A stretch of 64,000 nt of DNA from Simmondsia chinensis (GCA_018398585.1 JAGTTD010000011.1:33724164-33788163); one strand, 5' to 3'; counted from the first letter of the stretch, positions 50,640 to 63,215 are shown. A program made the numbers and translations. The notes: generated from the sequence alone by a model not told the origin.

Positions 50640-51042
50640 ATGAACGCGTTCAAAGCTTTCAAAGCACAAGTTCCTATTGCATGGAGCCCCAACTTGTACA
50701 TAACACTAGTGAGGGGTATCCCAGGAACAAGAAGACTCCACAGGCGTACCTTGGAGGCATTGTGTCTACGCAAGTGCAACCGGACTGTCATGCGCTGGAA
50801 CAGTCCATCTGTTAGGGGGATGCTACAACAGGTTTGCAAATAGACACTACTAAAAGTCCTGGTGTTAATTTCGCAAGCTATTGGTAACTTCGTTGATTTG
50901 TCCCATTCAGGTGAAGAGGTTAGTGGTGATAGAGACGGAAGAGATGTACAAGGCCCGCAAGCAAAATTTGGCCAACCATCATGCAATTCGTCCTCCTTTA
51001 GTTATAAACCATGGTCCTGCTTCTGCAAGTGAATCATCTTAA
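50640..51042 (+). CDS. Mitochondrial ribosomal protein uL30m (107 aa)
   Basis: Component of the large subunit of the mitochondrial ribosome (L30/L7 family, short plant form). Exons 50640-50831 and 50911-51042; GT-AG intron of 79 nt; the frame joins exactly (324 nt, 107 aa plus stop). Landmarks: VPIAWSPNLYITLVRGIPGT, RTLEALCLRKCNRTVMRWN, VKRLVVIETEEMYKARKQ, and a short Ser-rich end. The start ATG at 50640 follows a GTGTAG acceptor, so the upstream part is probably a 5' UTR exon. It fits the family's length (about 110 aa). The duplicate at 62592-62990 is broken, so this is the expressed copy of the pair. Confidence 0.92.
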
Positions 51043-52371
51043 GACACCGTACTGTTACAAGGTCATATCTATTTTCCGTTTCCCTATTCAGCTGAGATGT
51101 GGGGATAGGGAGGTTGTACTTGTGTTGCATTGAACATTTTCCATGTGTTCCCTTCATCTTCAATTTCATTTGCGTTCTCATCAGTCAGCTCAGAAATAAC
51201 TAGGGAGTCCACCCATCTGTGTTTGTTTTAGTCCACTTGTTCAATTAACTGGTATTTACATAACAACAACTTAGGAAGCTTCACATTCAATTGGGCATTG
51301 CGGAGGCCAGAACAACTGTCTTACTGGTGGTCTTTGAAGGCTTTGTTAACTGGCGTTGCCAATCAATCAGGCAAGACATGCGGCAGAAAGCTATAGCTAT
51401 CATTGTGGCTTGCATTGTTGGATGTTTGTCACTTCGTTTTAAATGTACAATGGCATGTTTTTGCTATGCTACCCAATGGTAGCTCTGGTTGTAAGTCACT
51501 TAGACCTTATTTTTTATCAAGCTTTAGGTTTGGAGTTTGTATCTTGCCAGTGGATGTTAAAATTCCCTTGAGGTCACAAATTGGCTTTGTAGATCCAACT
51601 TCCCTTATTGTAGGTTATGAGTTGTGGTCCATGTAACTGAGGGATTAGTCGAGGTGCATGTAAATTGGCTTGGACACTTTAACTACCAAAGAAAAGTTGC
51701 TTGTGTTTGTGCATACAATAAAATAAGATTACTTAAGTGTTATTAATTTTCTATAACAATCATTTTCAACTACATTTATTGTGGCATCTTGCTCACTTGT
51801 GTGTGTTCTTTGCATTCTTTTAGCAACATCAGCCAGTGGTTCTAGCAGCAAATGCATCTAGCAAGATCAACTGGTGGTCCTAATTGCTCATGCACCATGA
51901 AGCAACTGAAGATTGAACGCTTTATGTGTAGTGTCTCATTCGCTGTAAACTTCTAATTCCAATGATTGGTGATATTATCTACAGTTGCAATGTCTCATGT
52001 TCCTTTATGCATATTCTTCAAACGATTCCATGTTTTGACATATGGAAAAAATCTTGTGTTTTAAATATAGACACCTAGTATTTCTTTTTCAAGTTTCATT
52101 TTATTATGGCTGTATCTATCAATTGATAATTTTTCCTGTCTATCAGATATTATATATGAGGTTCAATCGGAACTCTCTACTCCATTGTTTCATCAAAATT
52201 TCTGCTACGACGACTATTAAACAGAAGAAAATGAAAGTTACATACACATATATGTGACAGTTGCCTCTTCAATGAGGAACTGCAAACCAAGTGTTACATG
52301 TAGGATTCAGAACAAGTATTTTGCAATAGATTTACTACAACAAAATGAAAGTATAATTATGATAGATTCCC
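51043..52371. other. 3' UTR and spacer, duplicated in arm 2
   Basis: The spacer between the tail-to-tail uL30m and NPF copies. Short frames such as the one near 51370-51480 (IVGCLSLRFKCTM) have a homologous stretch at about 62230-62337, but with frame changes. It is probably non-coding (3' UTR) and not a third gene. Confidence 0.55.
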
Positions 52372-53095
52372 TTGTACCTAACACTAGAGCTCCTTCTTGC
52401 TTTTATCACTGGAAATGACGTGCAGTCGCACCTTGTGCTAGTGCCTCGTGGAAAAAACAAGGGAAGGGAAGAGATTCTGCACTCCAAACCCTGCAAGCAT
52501 CCAGTAGAAGTCGTCCAGTTTACCGTGGTTCAAATTGCTCCTAAGCCAGGTATCTTGTGTTTAGGAATGGCAATGGGTCGGATTTGGGTTGGGTTTGCTT
52601 CATCCAGATCCAATCTAGAAAACACTCAACCTAAACCGAATTTAGAAAAAACTCATTTATTCTACAAAAATTCAATCCAAATCCATATCTATTGGGTAAA
52701 ACAGATATCCGATCCAAATTTATAACTCATTTAAACCCTAGAAAAAATTATAATATTATAATTCTCCAGCCTCTCCCCACATGATCTTGCAAGTAGACAA
52801 GGACTATCACTGCAAAAGGAGCCCATGCTGATGCACAAGTAGAACCTGTTGAAGAAGAAGATCATGGCCTTCTCTTGGGATTTGCAGGGTCAAATTAGTC
52901 GTACCCGAGAGACAATCGGTTTTATCCCTCCTCCACCGAGGGCAATGGTGTAGAGCGCGCATTAGAGCATGGCTTGCTGGTGCCCATTAGCTTCAAATGC
53001 ACTGCCCTGGATGCCTTCTGAAGTCACATGGAGGGGGTCGCATTGCTTGGAAGTGTTGTTGCTAATGTCAACAATGTTACTCCTTGATTCAACCA
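52372..53095 (-). pseudogene. NPF transporter pseudogene (arm 1)
   Basis: On the minus strand 53095-52775 matches the start of exon 4 of the intact gene at 59338 (LTLAT, PPPCDFRRHPGQC, EANGHQ, FFFNRFY). It has an in-frame TAA where the intact gene has MLYCAL, plus small indels. 52552-52377 matches the last part of exon 5 (LDHFYWML region, HQYK). Between them the rest of exon 4, intron 4 and most of exon 5 are replaced by GGAATGGCAATGGG repeat sequence. Exons 1-3 are absent. It is clearly dead. Confidence 0.88.
52560..52770. repeat. GGAATGGCAATGGG-type dispersed repeat
   Basis: Inserted within the NPF pseudogene, related to the element at 12248. It contains CAATCCAAATCCATATC and GGTCGGATTTGGGTTGGG. 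Ends unclear. Confidence 0.45.
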
Positions 53096-53214
53096 GACAG
53101 ATTTGTCTGAGTTTGTTTTATAAAATAAAAGCATATTTTCGGTTAATCAGAAATTCACTATGATCAATTCAAAGACTCTAGTAAATTTGTTTGAATTTAC
53201 TAGTACAAGTGATA

Positions 53215-53447
53215 AAAAAGCAACATTCCCAGTGCCCTAAGGGCTCCCGCCTAAGCAGGGTCTGGGCGGGATGGATGTACGCAACCTTCCCCCTTCGGGG
53301 TACTACCCTGAAGAGAGGCTGTTTCAGAAAAACCCCCAATCTGAGGGGTGCAACACGAGGACTTCTCAGGAGGTCACCCATCTTGGTACTACTCTCGCCC
53401 AAGCACGCTTAACTTCGGAGTTCTAATAGGATCCGGTACTTGTATGT
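53215..53447 (-). mobile_element. 5S rRNA-headed SINE, long subfamily, with TSD
   Basis: Perfect 14-bp TSDs 53201-53214 and 53448-53461 (TAGTACAAGTGATA). The minus strand has GGATCCTATTAGAACTCCG, AGTTAAGCGTGCTTGGGCG, AAGATGGGTGACCTCCTGAG, GTCCTCGTGTTGCACCCCTC, then the module with GGGTACCCC... and GGCACTGGGAAT-like end. It lost the first few bases of the head. It lies in remnant NPF intron DNA of arm 1. Confidence 0.9.
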
Positions 53448-53461
53448 TAGTACAAGTGATA

Positions 53462-54832
53462 CATGAAGCCAAAAAAAACCTCAACTGAGATGGAGCTCAA
53501 AAATTTTGAGAAAGGCTCTAGCACACATATTTTCTTTTTGACAATGAGAAAACTAGCAGTAAGAAAAAAAAGCACTCCCACATAAGCGATGCCCGAGCTA
53601 GCATGGAAGCGTAAAGCACAACAACATAGAAAGATCCACTACACGTATTGATCGGGAAACATTAAGGACATGCTTATAAAACAAACATTTTTAAAACGTT
53701 TTTTTTTTTTTTTTTTAATCTTAAAATTCAAATGTGTAATACTTTGAAAATTAAAAAAAAAATAAAGGAAAAAAACATGAAAAATAGAAAGAGAAAAGAG
53801 AAATGACAAAAGAAAAGGAATATATTGTGTATATTAACTTCCACTTTGTCAAGTGGGAGAGTTGGTAGTTTTATTTTAGGGATTTAAGAGGGAATCACGG
53901 TAGCGTAGGAAGAGTGATAAATGTGAACATCAAATCTTTCAGATTTAAGTACCCAGAATTTTTTAAATTTTATCAATTAGACACCTTTTTGTTGTAAGGG
54001 GTATCCCTAAGTAGGGAGGACGAATTATTAGGTGACCCTGGATCATTATGCACCCTATGAATTTCTCTCTCTTTCCCTATACGAATTCCTTCATAAGATG
54101 CATGGTTACCTAAGAGTCGCCTAATAATTTCTCGACAGAGAGACAGCCAAAAACTCTCATAAGTCATTAGAAGTGTTTTGGTTTGTTAGGGTGGGTCATA
54201 AGTTCCATTCACCCGAGCACCAAGAGAGTCATGCTTGGGTGTTGATTTGAGGGTTTACATCTTCAACCAGCCCAAAGTTACTTGTTGAAGGATTAGTAAG
54301 TTCACTGCAGAAAAACTACACCGAGGAGGGTTTAACTTTACTGTGCAAAAGATACACTTTAGTAGAGAGATCAAGAGATTGAATCTGGAGTTATGATTCG
54401 AAATTATAATTGCAAGTTTCAATAATGGATGACTTGCCCATTTGAGACTCTCAATTGTTCCCTCTAGTTTAAGGAGGTTTTTCACGTAAATATTTATGTG
54501 CGTAACTTTTATAGATTTTATGTTTTTCTTTGTGCGTAATGTGTTAATTTCCTGAATAAACTTAAAACAAAAAAGAAAAAAGAAAAAACTACTTTCAAAG
54601 ATTTAAGTCCCGTTCAACATCTCTTCCCATCTGCATTTTTTATTTGAAAAACTAAAACCTAAATTTAAAATGTATCCTCTTGGTTTTTGCTTTTCTATTC
54701 TAAATTTTCACTCAAAACGAAAAAAGTAGAAAACAAAAACTGAAAAATAATTTCAAAATTAAAATAAAAAATTCAGAATTTAACTTTTAATTTCTCAAAA
54801 TCAATAAAGTGAAAAAAAAATACGAAATAGGT
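53462..54832. other. Intergenic DNA, no gene recognised
   Basis: Includes a reverse GCTAATTATC-type retroposon trace near 53488-53650 and a T tract at 53699-53717. No coding frame. Confidence 0.4.
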
Positions 54833-54937
54833 GTTATTGTAGAGGCAAAATATATTATTGTCAAAGCAATAACGCGATTTCGGGCAAATAATAACCACAT
54901 AACATTTTTACTCTAACAATTACATTACCCAATAAAA
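54833..54937. mobile_element. Short MITE, family M1
   Basis: The left end GGTGTTATTGTAGAGGCAAA and the reverse-complemented right end GGGTAATGTAATTGTTAGAG match the M1 ends; the middle has AATAATAACCACATA. Confidence 0.65.
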
Positions 54938-57048
54938 TGGCTCAGAATAACCTCAATTATTATTATTAATATTATCAAGGAATTTCTCGCTTAGGTACCT
55001 TGAAAGTATGATGATTTATTACTTAGATATCTTAATATTTTAATATATATAATTAAGTACTGTAACGTTTCAATATGTTGGAACTCCGTAAATTTTTGTC
55101 AAAATCGGGTCAATTTTCATTATAAAATTGTTGATGTGGTATATTGTTAAAACAATATATATGAGTTACATCTTCAATGAAAATCTAGCAGATTGCCAAA
55201 AAAATTCACTAAATATTGATGTAAGATATCGATATATTAGCAAAATAATGTGTCACGTAAACATTTTGCGACAAAAAACCATAACATTATGATAAATAAC
55301 ACTCATATATTGTTTTATTTATGTTCCATGTTTGCAATTTTTAATAAAAATCTATCGCAATTAGGAAAAAGGGTACCTAACTAATAAAATTTTGAAACAG
55401 CAGAATACCTGAGTGATAAGATCTCTAAATCTCAAGATAGCTGATTGTATATATCGAAACATCAGAAAGTATAAGTAATAAATACTCAAAACTTAAGATA
55501 TCTAAATGATAGATTCCGTTATTTTTAATATTATCGCAACTAGAATGCATGTCTAAATCTCATTGATTTAGTATTTGAACCACCACCACCACCACCTAAG
55601 CTTTTCAGCGCACTTTTTCAATTTGCAGAATAAAATCATACCTGCTGCTGCAAGCTAATCTTCCTCCACTTTGAGATTCCCTCCCAGATATTTCAGCTCC
55701 AACCGGGTCCATCCCCAAACCAATAGGCAATGGATAGAGTAGCCCACCTGATATATAACTTGATATCATTCCGTTGTATGTTTCGACGTGAGACTATTCT
55801 GTACTGTAACACCTGATGTCCTAATGCTGGTTTCTGAAAATGGAATGCCAACACGTCATTATCATATCATTATGGAAGATAATGAAGTACCTTGCAAAAA
55901 TCCGACCCCACGACTGCCTACGTGGCAATACCCGAACGCCACCAAATAGAACATCAGTTAACAAATTGAGATTCTCTACCATTCTGGGCCACTCAAAAAA
56001 CCCGACCAAATGATTGGCTGGTTGGGGGTAGAACAGTTCATTTTGGTGTATTATGCAGGTTCAGATATGTGATCCACACACGGCATTTACATAGAGTTTC
56101 ATCCTCCCATCATGGGGTTACTTTTGGGATAAGGCAAATTAATCGTGAGATCTCCGGAACGTTGAAATTTTAATTTAACATAACTCACTTCCAAAACTTT
56201 ATAATTATACACAACTCGCCTCTTAAACTTTGTAATTACAAACAACTCATCCTCCTAAATTATGCAAATAGACACAACTCAAGCCCACCCTGAACTATAT
56301 TATTAAACTTAAATCATCCAACATATTAATTACAAAGCCTGACACAATCCACTCACTCCTTGGCTTCTAATATTTAAAAAATAGCAACCTGAAAAGTTAT
56401 ATCATTGAACGCAACTTATTCAACTTTTAGAAATTAACCCATTGAAAAATATCTTCGATTAAAAGATCTTAAAGTAAAATCTCAGTTTTCGTGCAAACTG
56501 GAGAACTACTAACGACAAGAACCCAAAACCGGAGAAGAACTATTTCGAAAATATAATTACTAAAAAACCAATAATTGCAAATAAAAAACAATACCAAACA
56601 AGCTTTTAGAATACACGCAAATTGTTTTTCAAATTTTAAAAACAAAGATAAGAAACAGGAGACACCACCATTCTCCTATAAAAATCGAAAAACTATATAT
56701 TTTTAGACGCGCTTTCCAGGAATACATGTGAGATTTTGAGGAACTTATCTGCACATTTAAGTTCAAGAACAATAGGCCCCAAGCAACAAAAGCCACAGAA
56801 GGCAAAACTCCAAAAAACACGAAAGCTGGCTATCTCTTTTGGGCCACACTACCCCCACTAAAGTTTTGAAGAGTACCAATTTGGACGGTTACATTGGATC
56901 CTACCCCCTTCAATCATTCAGTTTCCACATAAAAACTCCACCCCAACACTTAACTTGATTTTTGTACACTCTTCTCCCCCCTCAATCATTCTCCCTTCTA
57001 CATCTCTCAAGACATTATCTTTTGAAGTAAGAAACCAGCGGCACAAAA
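54938..57048. other. Intergenic DNA and NPF upstream region
   Basis: 55690-55760 has a worn TRIM LTR fragment (GGTCCATCCCCAAACCAATA). About 56930-57048 is CT-rich and probably the NPF 5' leader. No other gene. Confidence 0.45.
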
Positions 57049-60000
57049 ATGGTAAGAGGAATTTATAATCGGGGTTATTTACATCATTAGTTCCCATAAT
57101 TTGCTTATTGTGTTGGTTTAGTCCTTGGGTACTTTGAATTGTGTTAGTTAGTCCTTGTGTAGTTGAAATTGTTTCAGTCAACTTCAATGTTGAAATTAAT
57201 GTTACTTTTTGCTGAAATCACAACACATCCGCTCTTTGTAAACAATGACCCTTTTCTGAACACTCCCTCCCTTCTTGTGGAGTGTATGCAAGTGCTAATT
57301 AAAGTTGAGATTTTTGCCACAAATCAATATCAATTTCAATATCGAACTTGATTGAAACAATTTTAGTTGCAAAACTATATTAACATAATTAATAGCATAA
57401 GGACTAAATTGAAACAATAAGCAAAGCACATGGACTAATAACAGAAATAACCCTTCCAAATATTTGCACATCAAATCTCTAGATGGGAATGTTCGTTTGT
57501 TGGTGTTTAATTTTGCTTGATATTGAATTGGGCAGGTTTTGGTTGGAGGGAAGGCTGATAAAGAAGCCATAGACAGCGAAGGCATGGTGGATTACCGGGG
57601 AAATCCGGTGGACAACTCGCGCACTGGTGGATGGCTGGCTGCCGGGTTCATCCTAGGTTCATTTTTAAATTTTGTTAGATATGTACACTAAGGAAATCTT
57701 TAGTGTATGTATACCAACTTACGTGCCACTTATTAATGAACGAGAAGTGTAATAGCTAGTAATATTCTAAGAATAATGACACATGCACTAAGGTAAAAGC
57801 AAAAAAAAAAAAACTTCTCCTTCTATTTAGAAGTACTTTTCTTTTTAGGCCAAACACCTTCAAATCCTAGAAAAGGTGTTTTTTTCATAGAAAAAGCACT
57901 TCTCCAAAAAAAATTAAAAAAACTTGACCAAACAAGCCCTCAGTATATGAATGACATGGCGTCAATTGATGAGAAGAAAATACAAGAGGTAGTTTTAATT
58001 GAAGACTTAGAGTGAATGCCACATACACTAAGAAATTTCTTAGTATTGACATTATCATATTCCAATAGTCAGATGTATATATCATTACTCGTTTGACATT
58101 GTATCGTTATCCCTCATGTACTCAAACAGATGATAATTTTTTTCTCTAGGAACCGAGCTATCTGAAAGGATATGTGTGATGGGAATATCGATGAATCTAG
58201 TGACTTACCTGGTTGGAGATCTGCACGTGCCGTCATCAAAATCAGCAACCATAGTTACCAACTTTATGGGCACCCTCAATCTTCTTGGTTTGCTTGGTGG
58301 TTTCCTGGCAGATGCCAAACTTGGACGGTACCTCACGGTTGCAATCTTTGCGAGCATAGCAGCTCTGGTAAGCTCCAACGCTTATATAGCAAGAAAACTA
58401 CTGCCTGCATCAAAAACATAGGATTCAGGGCATTTCGAGGGTCCGTTTGGTTTGATGGAAATTGTTTTTAGTTCGATTTTAATGATTTTCTTTTGTGCAT
58501 TGCTTGTAAAAATAAGTTAGAAGAAAACGACTTCCTCTCAAAGAGACAAATCGGGATTTTCCTTCATGAGGGGAAAACTTTTCTGTTTTAATCTTACACT
58601 CTTGGTCTCAAGTCAACGTCAAAACATATCAAACATGCCTCATACACAAGTTTATACAGAAAATATATTTCCTAAATCAAACATAACAAAATTTTAAAGA
58701 AGACTAATTATTAGTCAAAAATCATTTTAGGACAAATATTTTCCGGACAACCAAATGGAGCAGTAAGCACAAATCTAGTTCCGAAACCATGTGACCTGCC
58801 TATGGCCCGACACCAACGGGGGAGGGGGTGGATGCCCACATATCGTCGAGAAATTAAACAAAAAAGGCTGGCACAGACGTAAGGGAGTTAGTGCAATGCC
58901 ATAGACCGTTACATAACAGTAATTTTGTAATGGCATTGATGATGCATATATACTATTCTTGTTTTATTTATGTACACTTATAAATGTATTTAAACATTAA
59001 GGAAAAAAAATTCAAAGGGGTACAAAATAAAGACAGTAAATTACTTATTCAAATATTTGCAAACATGCTAAAAAGCAATTTATCTTGCCCAAAATCCACA
59101 GCAAAACGCACAACTTTCCCCAAATTGCAAATGCAATTTGATTCGATGGATGATATTAATGAACTCTGGGAATACATGCTGTGTTGGGATGATAAATCAG
59201 GAATCCAAATTAACTGAGCATGGACTTCAACATATTACCTTAGAAGGATATTTTTCAAGCAACTAACTCAACTACTTCAAATTCTGAATTCAACAGTCTT
59301 CGACTCTTTCTCATGGAAAATCTGTTTGGTTGAACAGGGAGTAACATTGTTGACATTAGCAACAGCACTTCCAAGCATGCAACCACCACCATGCGACTTC
59401 AGAAGGCATCCAGGGCAGTGCATTGAAGCTAATGGGCACCAGCTAGCCATGCTCTACTGTGCGCTCTACACCATTGCCCTCGGTGGAGGAGGGATAAAAT
59501 CGAACGTCTCTGGGTTCGGGTCCGACCAATTTGACCCTGCGAATCCCAAGGAAGAGAAGGCCATGATTTTCTTCTTCAACAGGTTCTACTTCTGCATCAG
59601 CATGGGCTCCTTGTTTGCAGTGACAGTCCTCGTCTACTTGCAAGATCATGCGGGGAGAGGCTGGGGATACGGGATATCAGCAGCGACCATGGTGATTGCT
59701 GTTGCGGTCTTACTTTGTGGGACCCGGCTGTACCGGTTCCGAAAACCACAAGGCAGCCCCTTGACAGTAATATGGAGGGTCCTTTTGCTGGCTTTCAAGA
59801 AGAGGCGTCTTCCTTACCCTTATGATCCCAGCCTGTTGAATGAGTACCATGGCGCAAGGGCGTTGCACACCCAGTGGTTCAGGTAAATATTCAATTTATA
59901 GTAGTTTTTTGTTTTAGGGTGAGTATCTCCAAGTTCGAACTCGAGCTCAATAAGGATTATTGAGGTTGATGAGACTTATAGAACTCAAGTTCGAGCCGAC

Positions 60001-61255
60001 AGTTCAACAAAATACTAGTGCATTCGAGTCAAGTTTATAATCGAGCTAAGTTTGTTATCGAGAAAAGCTTGCAACCGAGCTGTGCAATTCGAGTTACTAT
60101 CGAGCCAGAATCAAGCTGTTAATGAGCTCTTAACGAGCCCATAATGCATCATCAACAAACTCTTACCAAACTGTTTAGAAATGTTAATGAATTAAGCTCC
60201 CCCTATTCGAGCTTACCCTGTTAAAGCTTACTGAGTGTGCTCGAACTCATCTACATGAGCTCTCAAGGCCCCAAAATGAACACAAACAAGTCTTGATCGA
60301 TTTTGAACACGAATAGTTCATCAAACTTTTGGTTTATTTACACCCTAATAGTAGTATAGGGTTCAGACAAGAACTTTAAATGTAGACTGACCTGTGTTCG
60401 TTGATTAGGTGTCTTGACAAAGCTGCAATCATTGATGACTACGCTGCTAAGGACGAGAACAGAAACGACCCTTGGATAGTATCAACTGTCAATGAAGTCG
60501 AGGAGGTCAAGATGGTGTTAAAACTCATGCCCATCTGGTCCACCTCTATTTTATTCTGGACAGTTTACTCTCAAATGACAACCTTCACGATTGAGCAAGC
60601 CACTTTCATGAATAGGAGGTTAGGCTCCTTTGTCGTCCCTTCAGGCTCTACCTCGGTCTTCTTGTTCATCTCCATCCTCCTCTTCACTTCTTTAAACGAA
60701 AGGGTCATCGTCCCCATCTCAAGAAGACTAACCCCAAGTCCACAAGGGATCACCAGCCTTCAGAGGATTGGAATCGGACTTATACTCGCCATCGCAGCCA
60801 TGGTTGCTGCGGCCATTGTTGAGAAGCAAAGGAGGGTAATGGCTCATCAAAAGGAAATGATCAGTGCCTTCTGGCTGGTCCCTCAGTACTTTCTAGTAGG
60901 AGCAGGCGAAGCTTTTGCTTATGTCGGGCAGCTTGAATTCTTCATCAGGGAAGCACCCGAGAAGATGAAATCTATGAGCACTGGGCTCTTTCTGAGTACC
61001 CTAGCTACTGGGTTCTTTCTGAGCAGCATGCTGGTGACTCTTGTGGATATGGTGACCAGAGACACCTGGCTCAAGAGCAATTTGAACCACGGGAAACTGG
61101 ATCACTTCTACTGGATGCTCGCAGTGTTGGGACTGCTGAATTTCTTTGTTTTCCTTGTTTTTTCCATCAGGCACCAGTACAAGGTGCAACCACACATCAT
61201 TGCCAACGATAATGGTGAGAAGGAGCTCCAGTGTTGGGAAAATGGCGATGTCTAA
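57049..61255 (+). CDS. NPF6-like: NPF6-type nitrate/peptide transporter (577 aa)
   Basis: Proton-coupled transporter of the NRT1/PTR (NPF) family in a cell membrane; closest in wording to Arabidopsis NRT1.3/NRT1.4 (NPF6.4/6.2). Exons: 57049-57051 (ATG only), 57536-57656, 58150-58367, 59338-59882, 60409-61255; the frames join exactly (1734 nt). Landmarks: DYRGNPVDNSRTGGW, the proton-coupling ExxER at 44-48 (ELSER), YTIALGGGGIKSNVSGFGSD, FFFNRFYFCISMGSLFAV, the central loop about 235-330, SQMTTFTIEQATFM, MSTGLFLSTLATGFF. At the site of NRT1.1 Thr101 there is Leu114, and at His356 there is Tyr349, so the NRT1.1 phospho-switch and nitrate-binding His are absent. If the ATG-only exon is wrong, an in-frame ATG at 57586 would give a shorter N terminus. 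Confidence 0.93.
57072..57453. mobile_element. MITE family M2 filling NPF intron 1
   Basis: Starts GGGGTTATTTACATCATTAG; the right-end reverse complement is GGGTTATTTCTGTTATTAG. It makes up about 380 of the 484 bases of intron 1. Confidence 0.75.
57800..57948. mobile_element. Worn MITE end in NPF intron 2
   Basis: AAAGCACTTCTCC, then ACTTGACCAAACAAGCCCT, is the common right end of a Tourist-like MITE. The left end was not found with confidence. Confidence 0.35.
59930..60345. repeat. GAGCT-rich dispersed repeat in NPF intron 4
   Basis: Begins TTTTAGGGTGAGTA and ends TTTATTTACACCCTAATA, with many CGAGCT/GAGTTCGAG words between. The opposed TAGGGTG/CACCCTA ends suggest a hAT-like MITE. Confidence 0.55.
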
Positions 61256-62591
61256 ACACTAAGCTGCAAGGAAATCTATCATATTTAAACTTCCATTTTT
61301 GCTTAGTAAATGTAATGCAAAATACTTGCTCTGAGTCCAAGAAGTAACAGTTGGTTTGCAAATTTTTTTTATTTTTTATTTATTTATTTATTTATTTATT
61401 TTTGTTCCAATGGTTTGCAAATCCTCAATGAAGAGGCAACTGTTACATATATATATGTAACTTTCATGTTCTTGGGTTCCATAGTAGCAGAAAATTTTGA
61501 GGAAACAACATAACAGAAATTTCTGGCTGAACCCTATACATAACATCAGATAGACAGGAAGAATTATAAGTTGATCCATACAGCAAGAATAAAATGAAAT
61601 CTTGAAAATGAAATATCAGGTGCTTATATTTACGACCAAATATGGTTTCCACATATCACAAACATGGAATCTTTCAAAGAATATGCATAAAGGTTCATGA
61701 GACATTGTAACTGTAGATAAGATCACCAATCGCTGGAATCAGTAGGTTACAACAAATGAGACACTACACGTAAGGCGTTCAATCTTCAGCTGCTTCACAG
61801 TGCATGTGCAATCAGGACCACTGGCTGATCTTGCTAGAACATGTGCTATTAGGACCACTAGTTGAGGTTGCTAATAGACTGCAAAGAACACGCACAAGTG
61901 AACAACATGCCACAGTAAATGCAGTAGAAAATGATTGATATTGACAATTATAAAACCCAAGTAATCTTATTTATTGTAGGCAGAAACACAAGCATAGCAG
62001 ACAAACTTGTTTTTTTTGGGATAACTGAGCTGTCAAAGCAAATGCCATGCAACTTGACTAATCCCTCGGTTCCATCGACCACACCTTGTAAGTTTCTATG
62101 CAAACTAAGAAAAGTGAGATCCACAAACCTGTTTTGTGGCCTAGAGGAATTTTCAACACCCAATGGCAAGATAAGAACCCACAAACCTGAAGTTTGATCA
62201 GGCATTAGGTCTAAGGCCTTATCACTAGAGGTAACCCCTGGGTAGCACAACAAATAACATTTCACTGTACACTTAAAATGAAGCGAAAAACATCCAGCAC
62301 CACAAGCCAGAATGTTTGCTATAGCTCTCCGCCACATGTCTGAGCATGGAAGCTTTTTACATTGTCGTTATTATGTGAATACGAGTAAATTCAACAGGTG
62401 GACTAAAACGTATGCAGATGGGTGGACCGTTAGTTACTTCTTAACTGAGTGATCTAAACGAAAACGAAAACGAAACTAAAGGGGCAGGAAACCTTATTTA
62501 ATAAAATACATATAAAACCTCCCTGTCCCTACAATCTCAACCGAAATAGAGAAAATGAAAAATAGATGTGACCTTGTAACAGTAAAATGCA

Positions 62592-62990
62592 CTAAGACGA
62601 TTCACTTGCAGAAGCAGGACCATGGTATATAACCAAATGAGGACGAATTGCACCATGGTTGGCCAAATTTTGCTTGCGCGTTTGTACATGTCTTCAGTCT
62701 CTATCACCACTAATCTTTTCACCTAAATGGGACAAATCAAACATCACAAATAGCGTGCAAAATTAAAACCTAGACTTTTACTAGTGTCTATTTGCAAACC
62801 TGCTGTAGCGTTCCTCTAACAGTAGGGTGTTCCAGCGCATGACAGTCAGGTTGCACTTGCGTAGAAGTAACGCCTCTAAGGTACGCCTGTGGAGTCTTCT
62901 TGTTCCTGGGATACCTCTCACTAATGTTATGTATAGGTTGGGGCTCCATGCAATAGGAACTTGTGCTTTGAAAGCTTTGAATGCATTCAT
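62592..62990 (-). pseudogene. uL30m pseudogene (arm 2)
   Basis: Duplicate of 50640-51042. Exon 1 is 62990-62800 and exon 2 is 62722-62592, with the intron kept. Exon 1 reads correctly to TVMRWN, then one base is missing (the AACAGTCCA of the intact copy is AACACCCTA here), shifting the frame. Exon 2 starts VKRLVVIETEDMYK and then loses one base at the TACAAGGCCCGC position, with a second shift. The splice sites and the ATG are still present, so decay is moderate. Confidence 0.9.
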
Positions 62991-63028
62991 TTTTGCTTCA
63001 CCTGCAGCAACTAAATCAGTGAAATGAG

Positions 63029-63215
63029 ATCCACTTCCTGTGGTGGACATCAAAAGCAAATTCAAACGTAGAGAATAATCCTCAACATAATGGCTTGCAA
63101 AGGAAACATGAAAACTAAAACATAAAGGTTCCATTTTTGTGATCCACTTCCTGTGGTGGACATCAAAAGCAAAATCCACTTCCTGTGATGGACATCAAAA
63201 GCAAATTCAAATGTA
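63029..63215. repeat. Three-copy local repeat next to the uL30m pseudogene
   Basis: CCACTTCCTGTGGTGGACATC-like units (TGTGRTGGACATCAAAAGCA) occur three times, at about 63030, 63140 and 63176; arm 1 has one. The duplication occurred after the arms formed. Confidence 0.7.

Larger units (their letters stand above)
48490..53100 (+). repeat. Arm 1 of a large inverted duplication
   Basis: Matches the reverse complement of about 59300-63774 in many blocks. Examples: the M1 MITE, GAATAATAGCCATA; ATTGACAATTGTGATTGAAT; TTTTGGTTTTTGAGAAA; CAATTGTCCAT then the tRNA-like SINE; both uL30m exons; the spacer near 51361-51480; and NPF exon 4 and 5 parts. By eye the arms are roughly 80-90% alike where they align. 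Arm 1 keeps uL30m and has a broken NPF. Confidence 0.85.

Noticed and set aside
51291..51636. A third duplicated gene between uL30m and the NPF copy
   Set aside because: The homologous stretch in arm 2 differs by frame-changing indels and no splice-consistent coding path or known family was found.
52372..52725. 117-codon plus-strand protein
   Set aside because: Antisense of the NPF pseudogene exon 5 plus repeat sequence.
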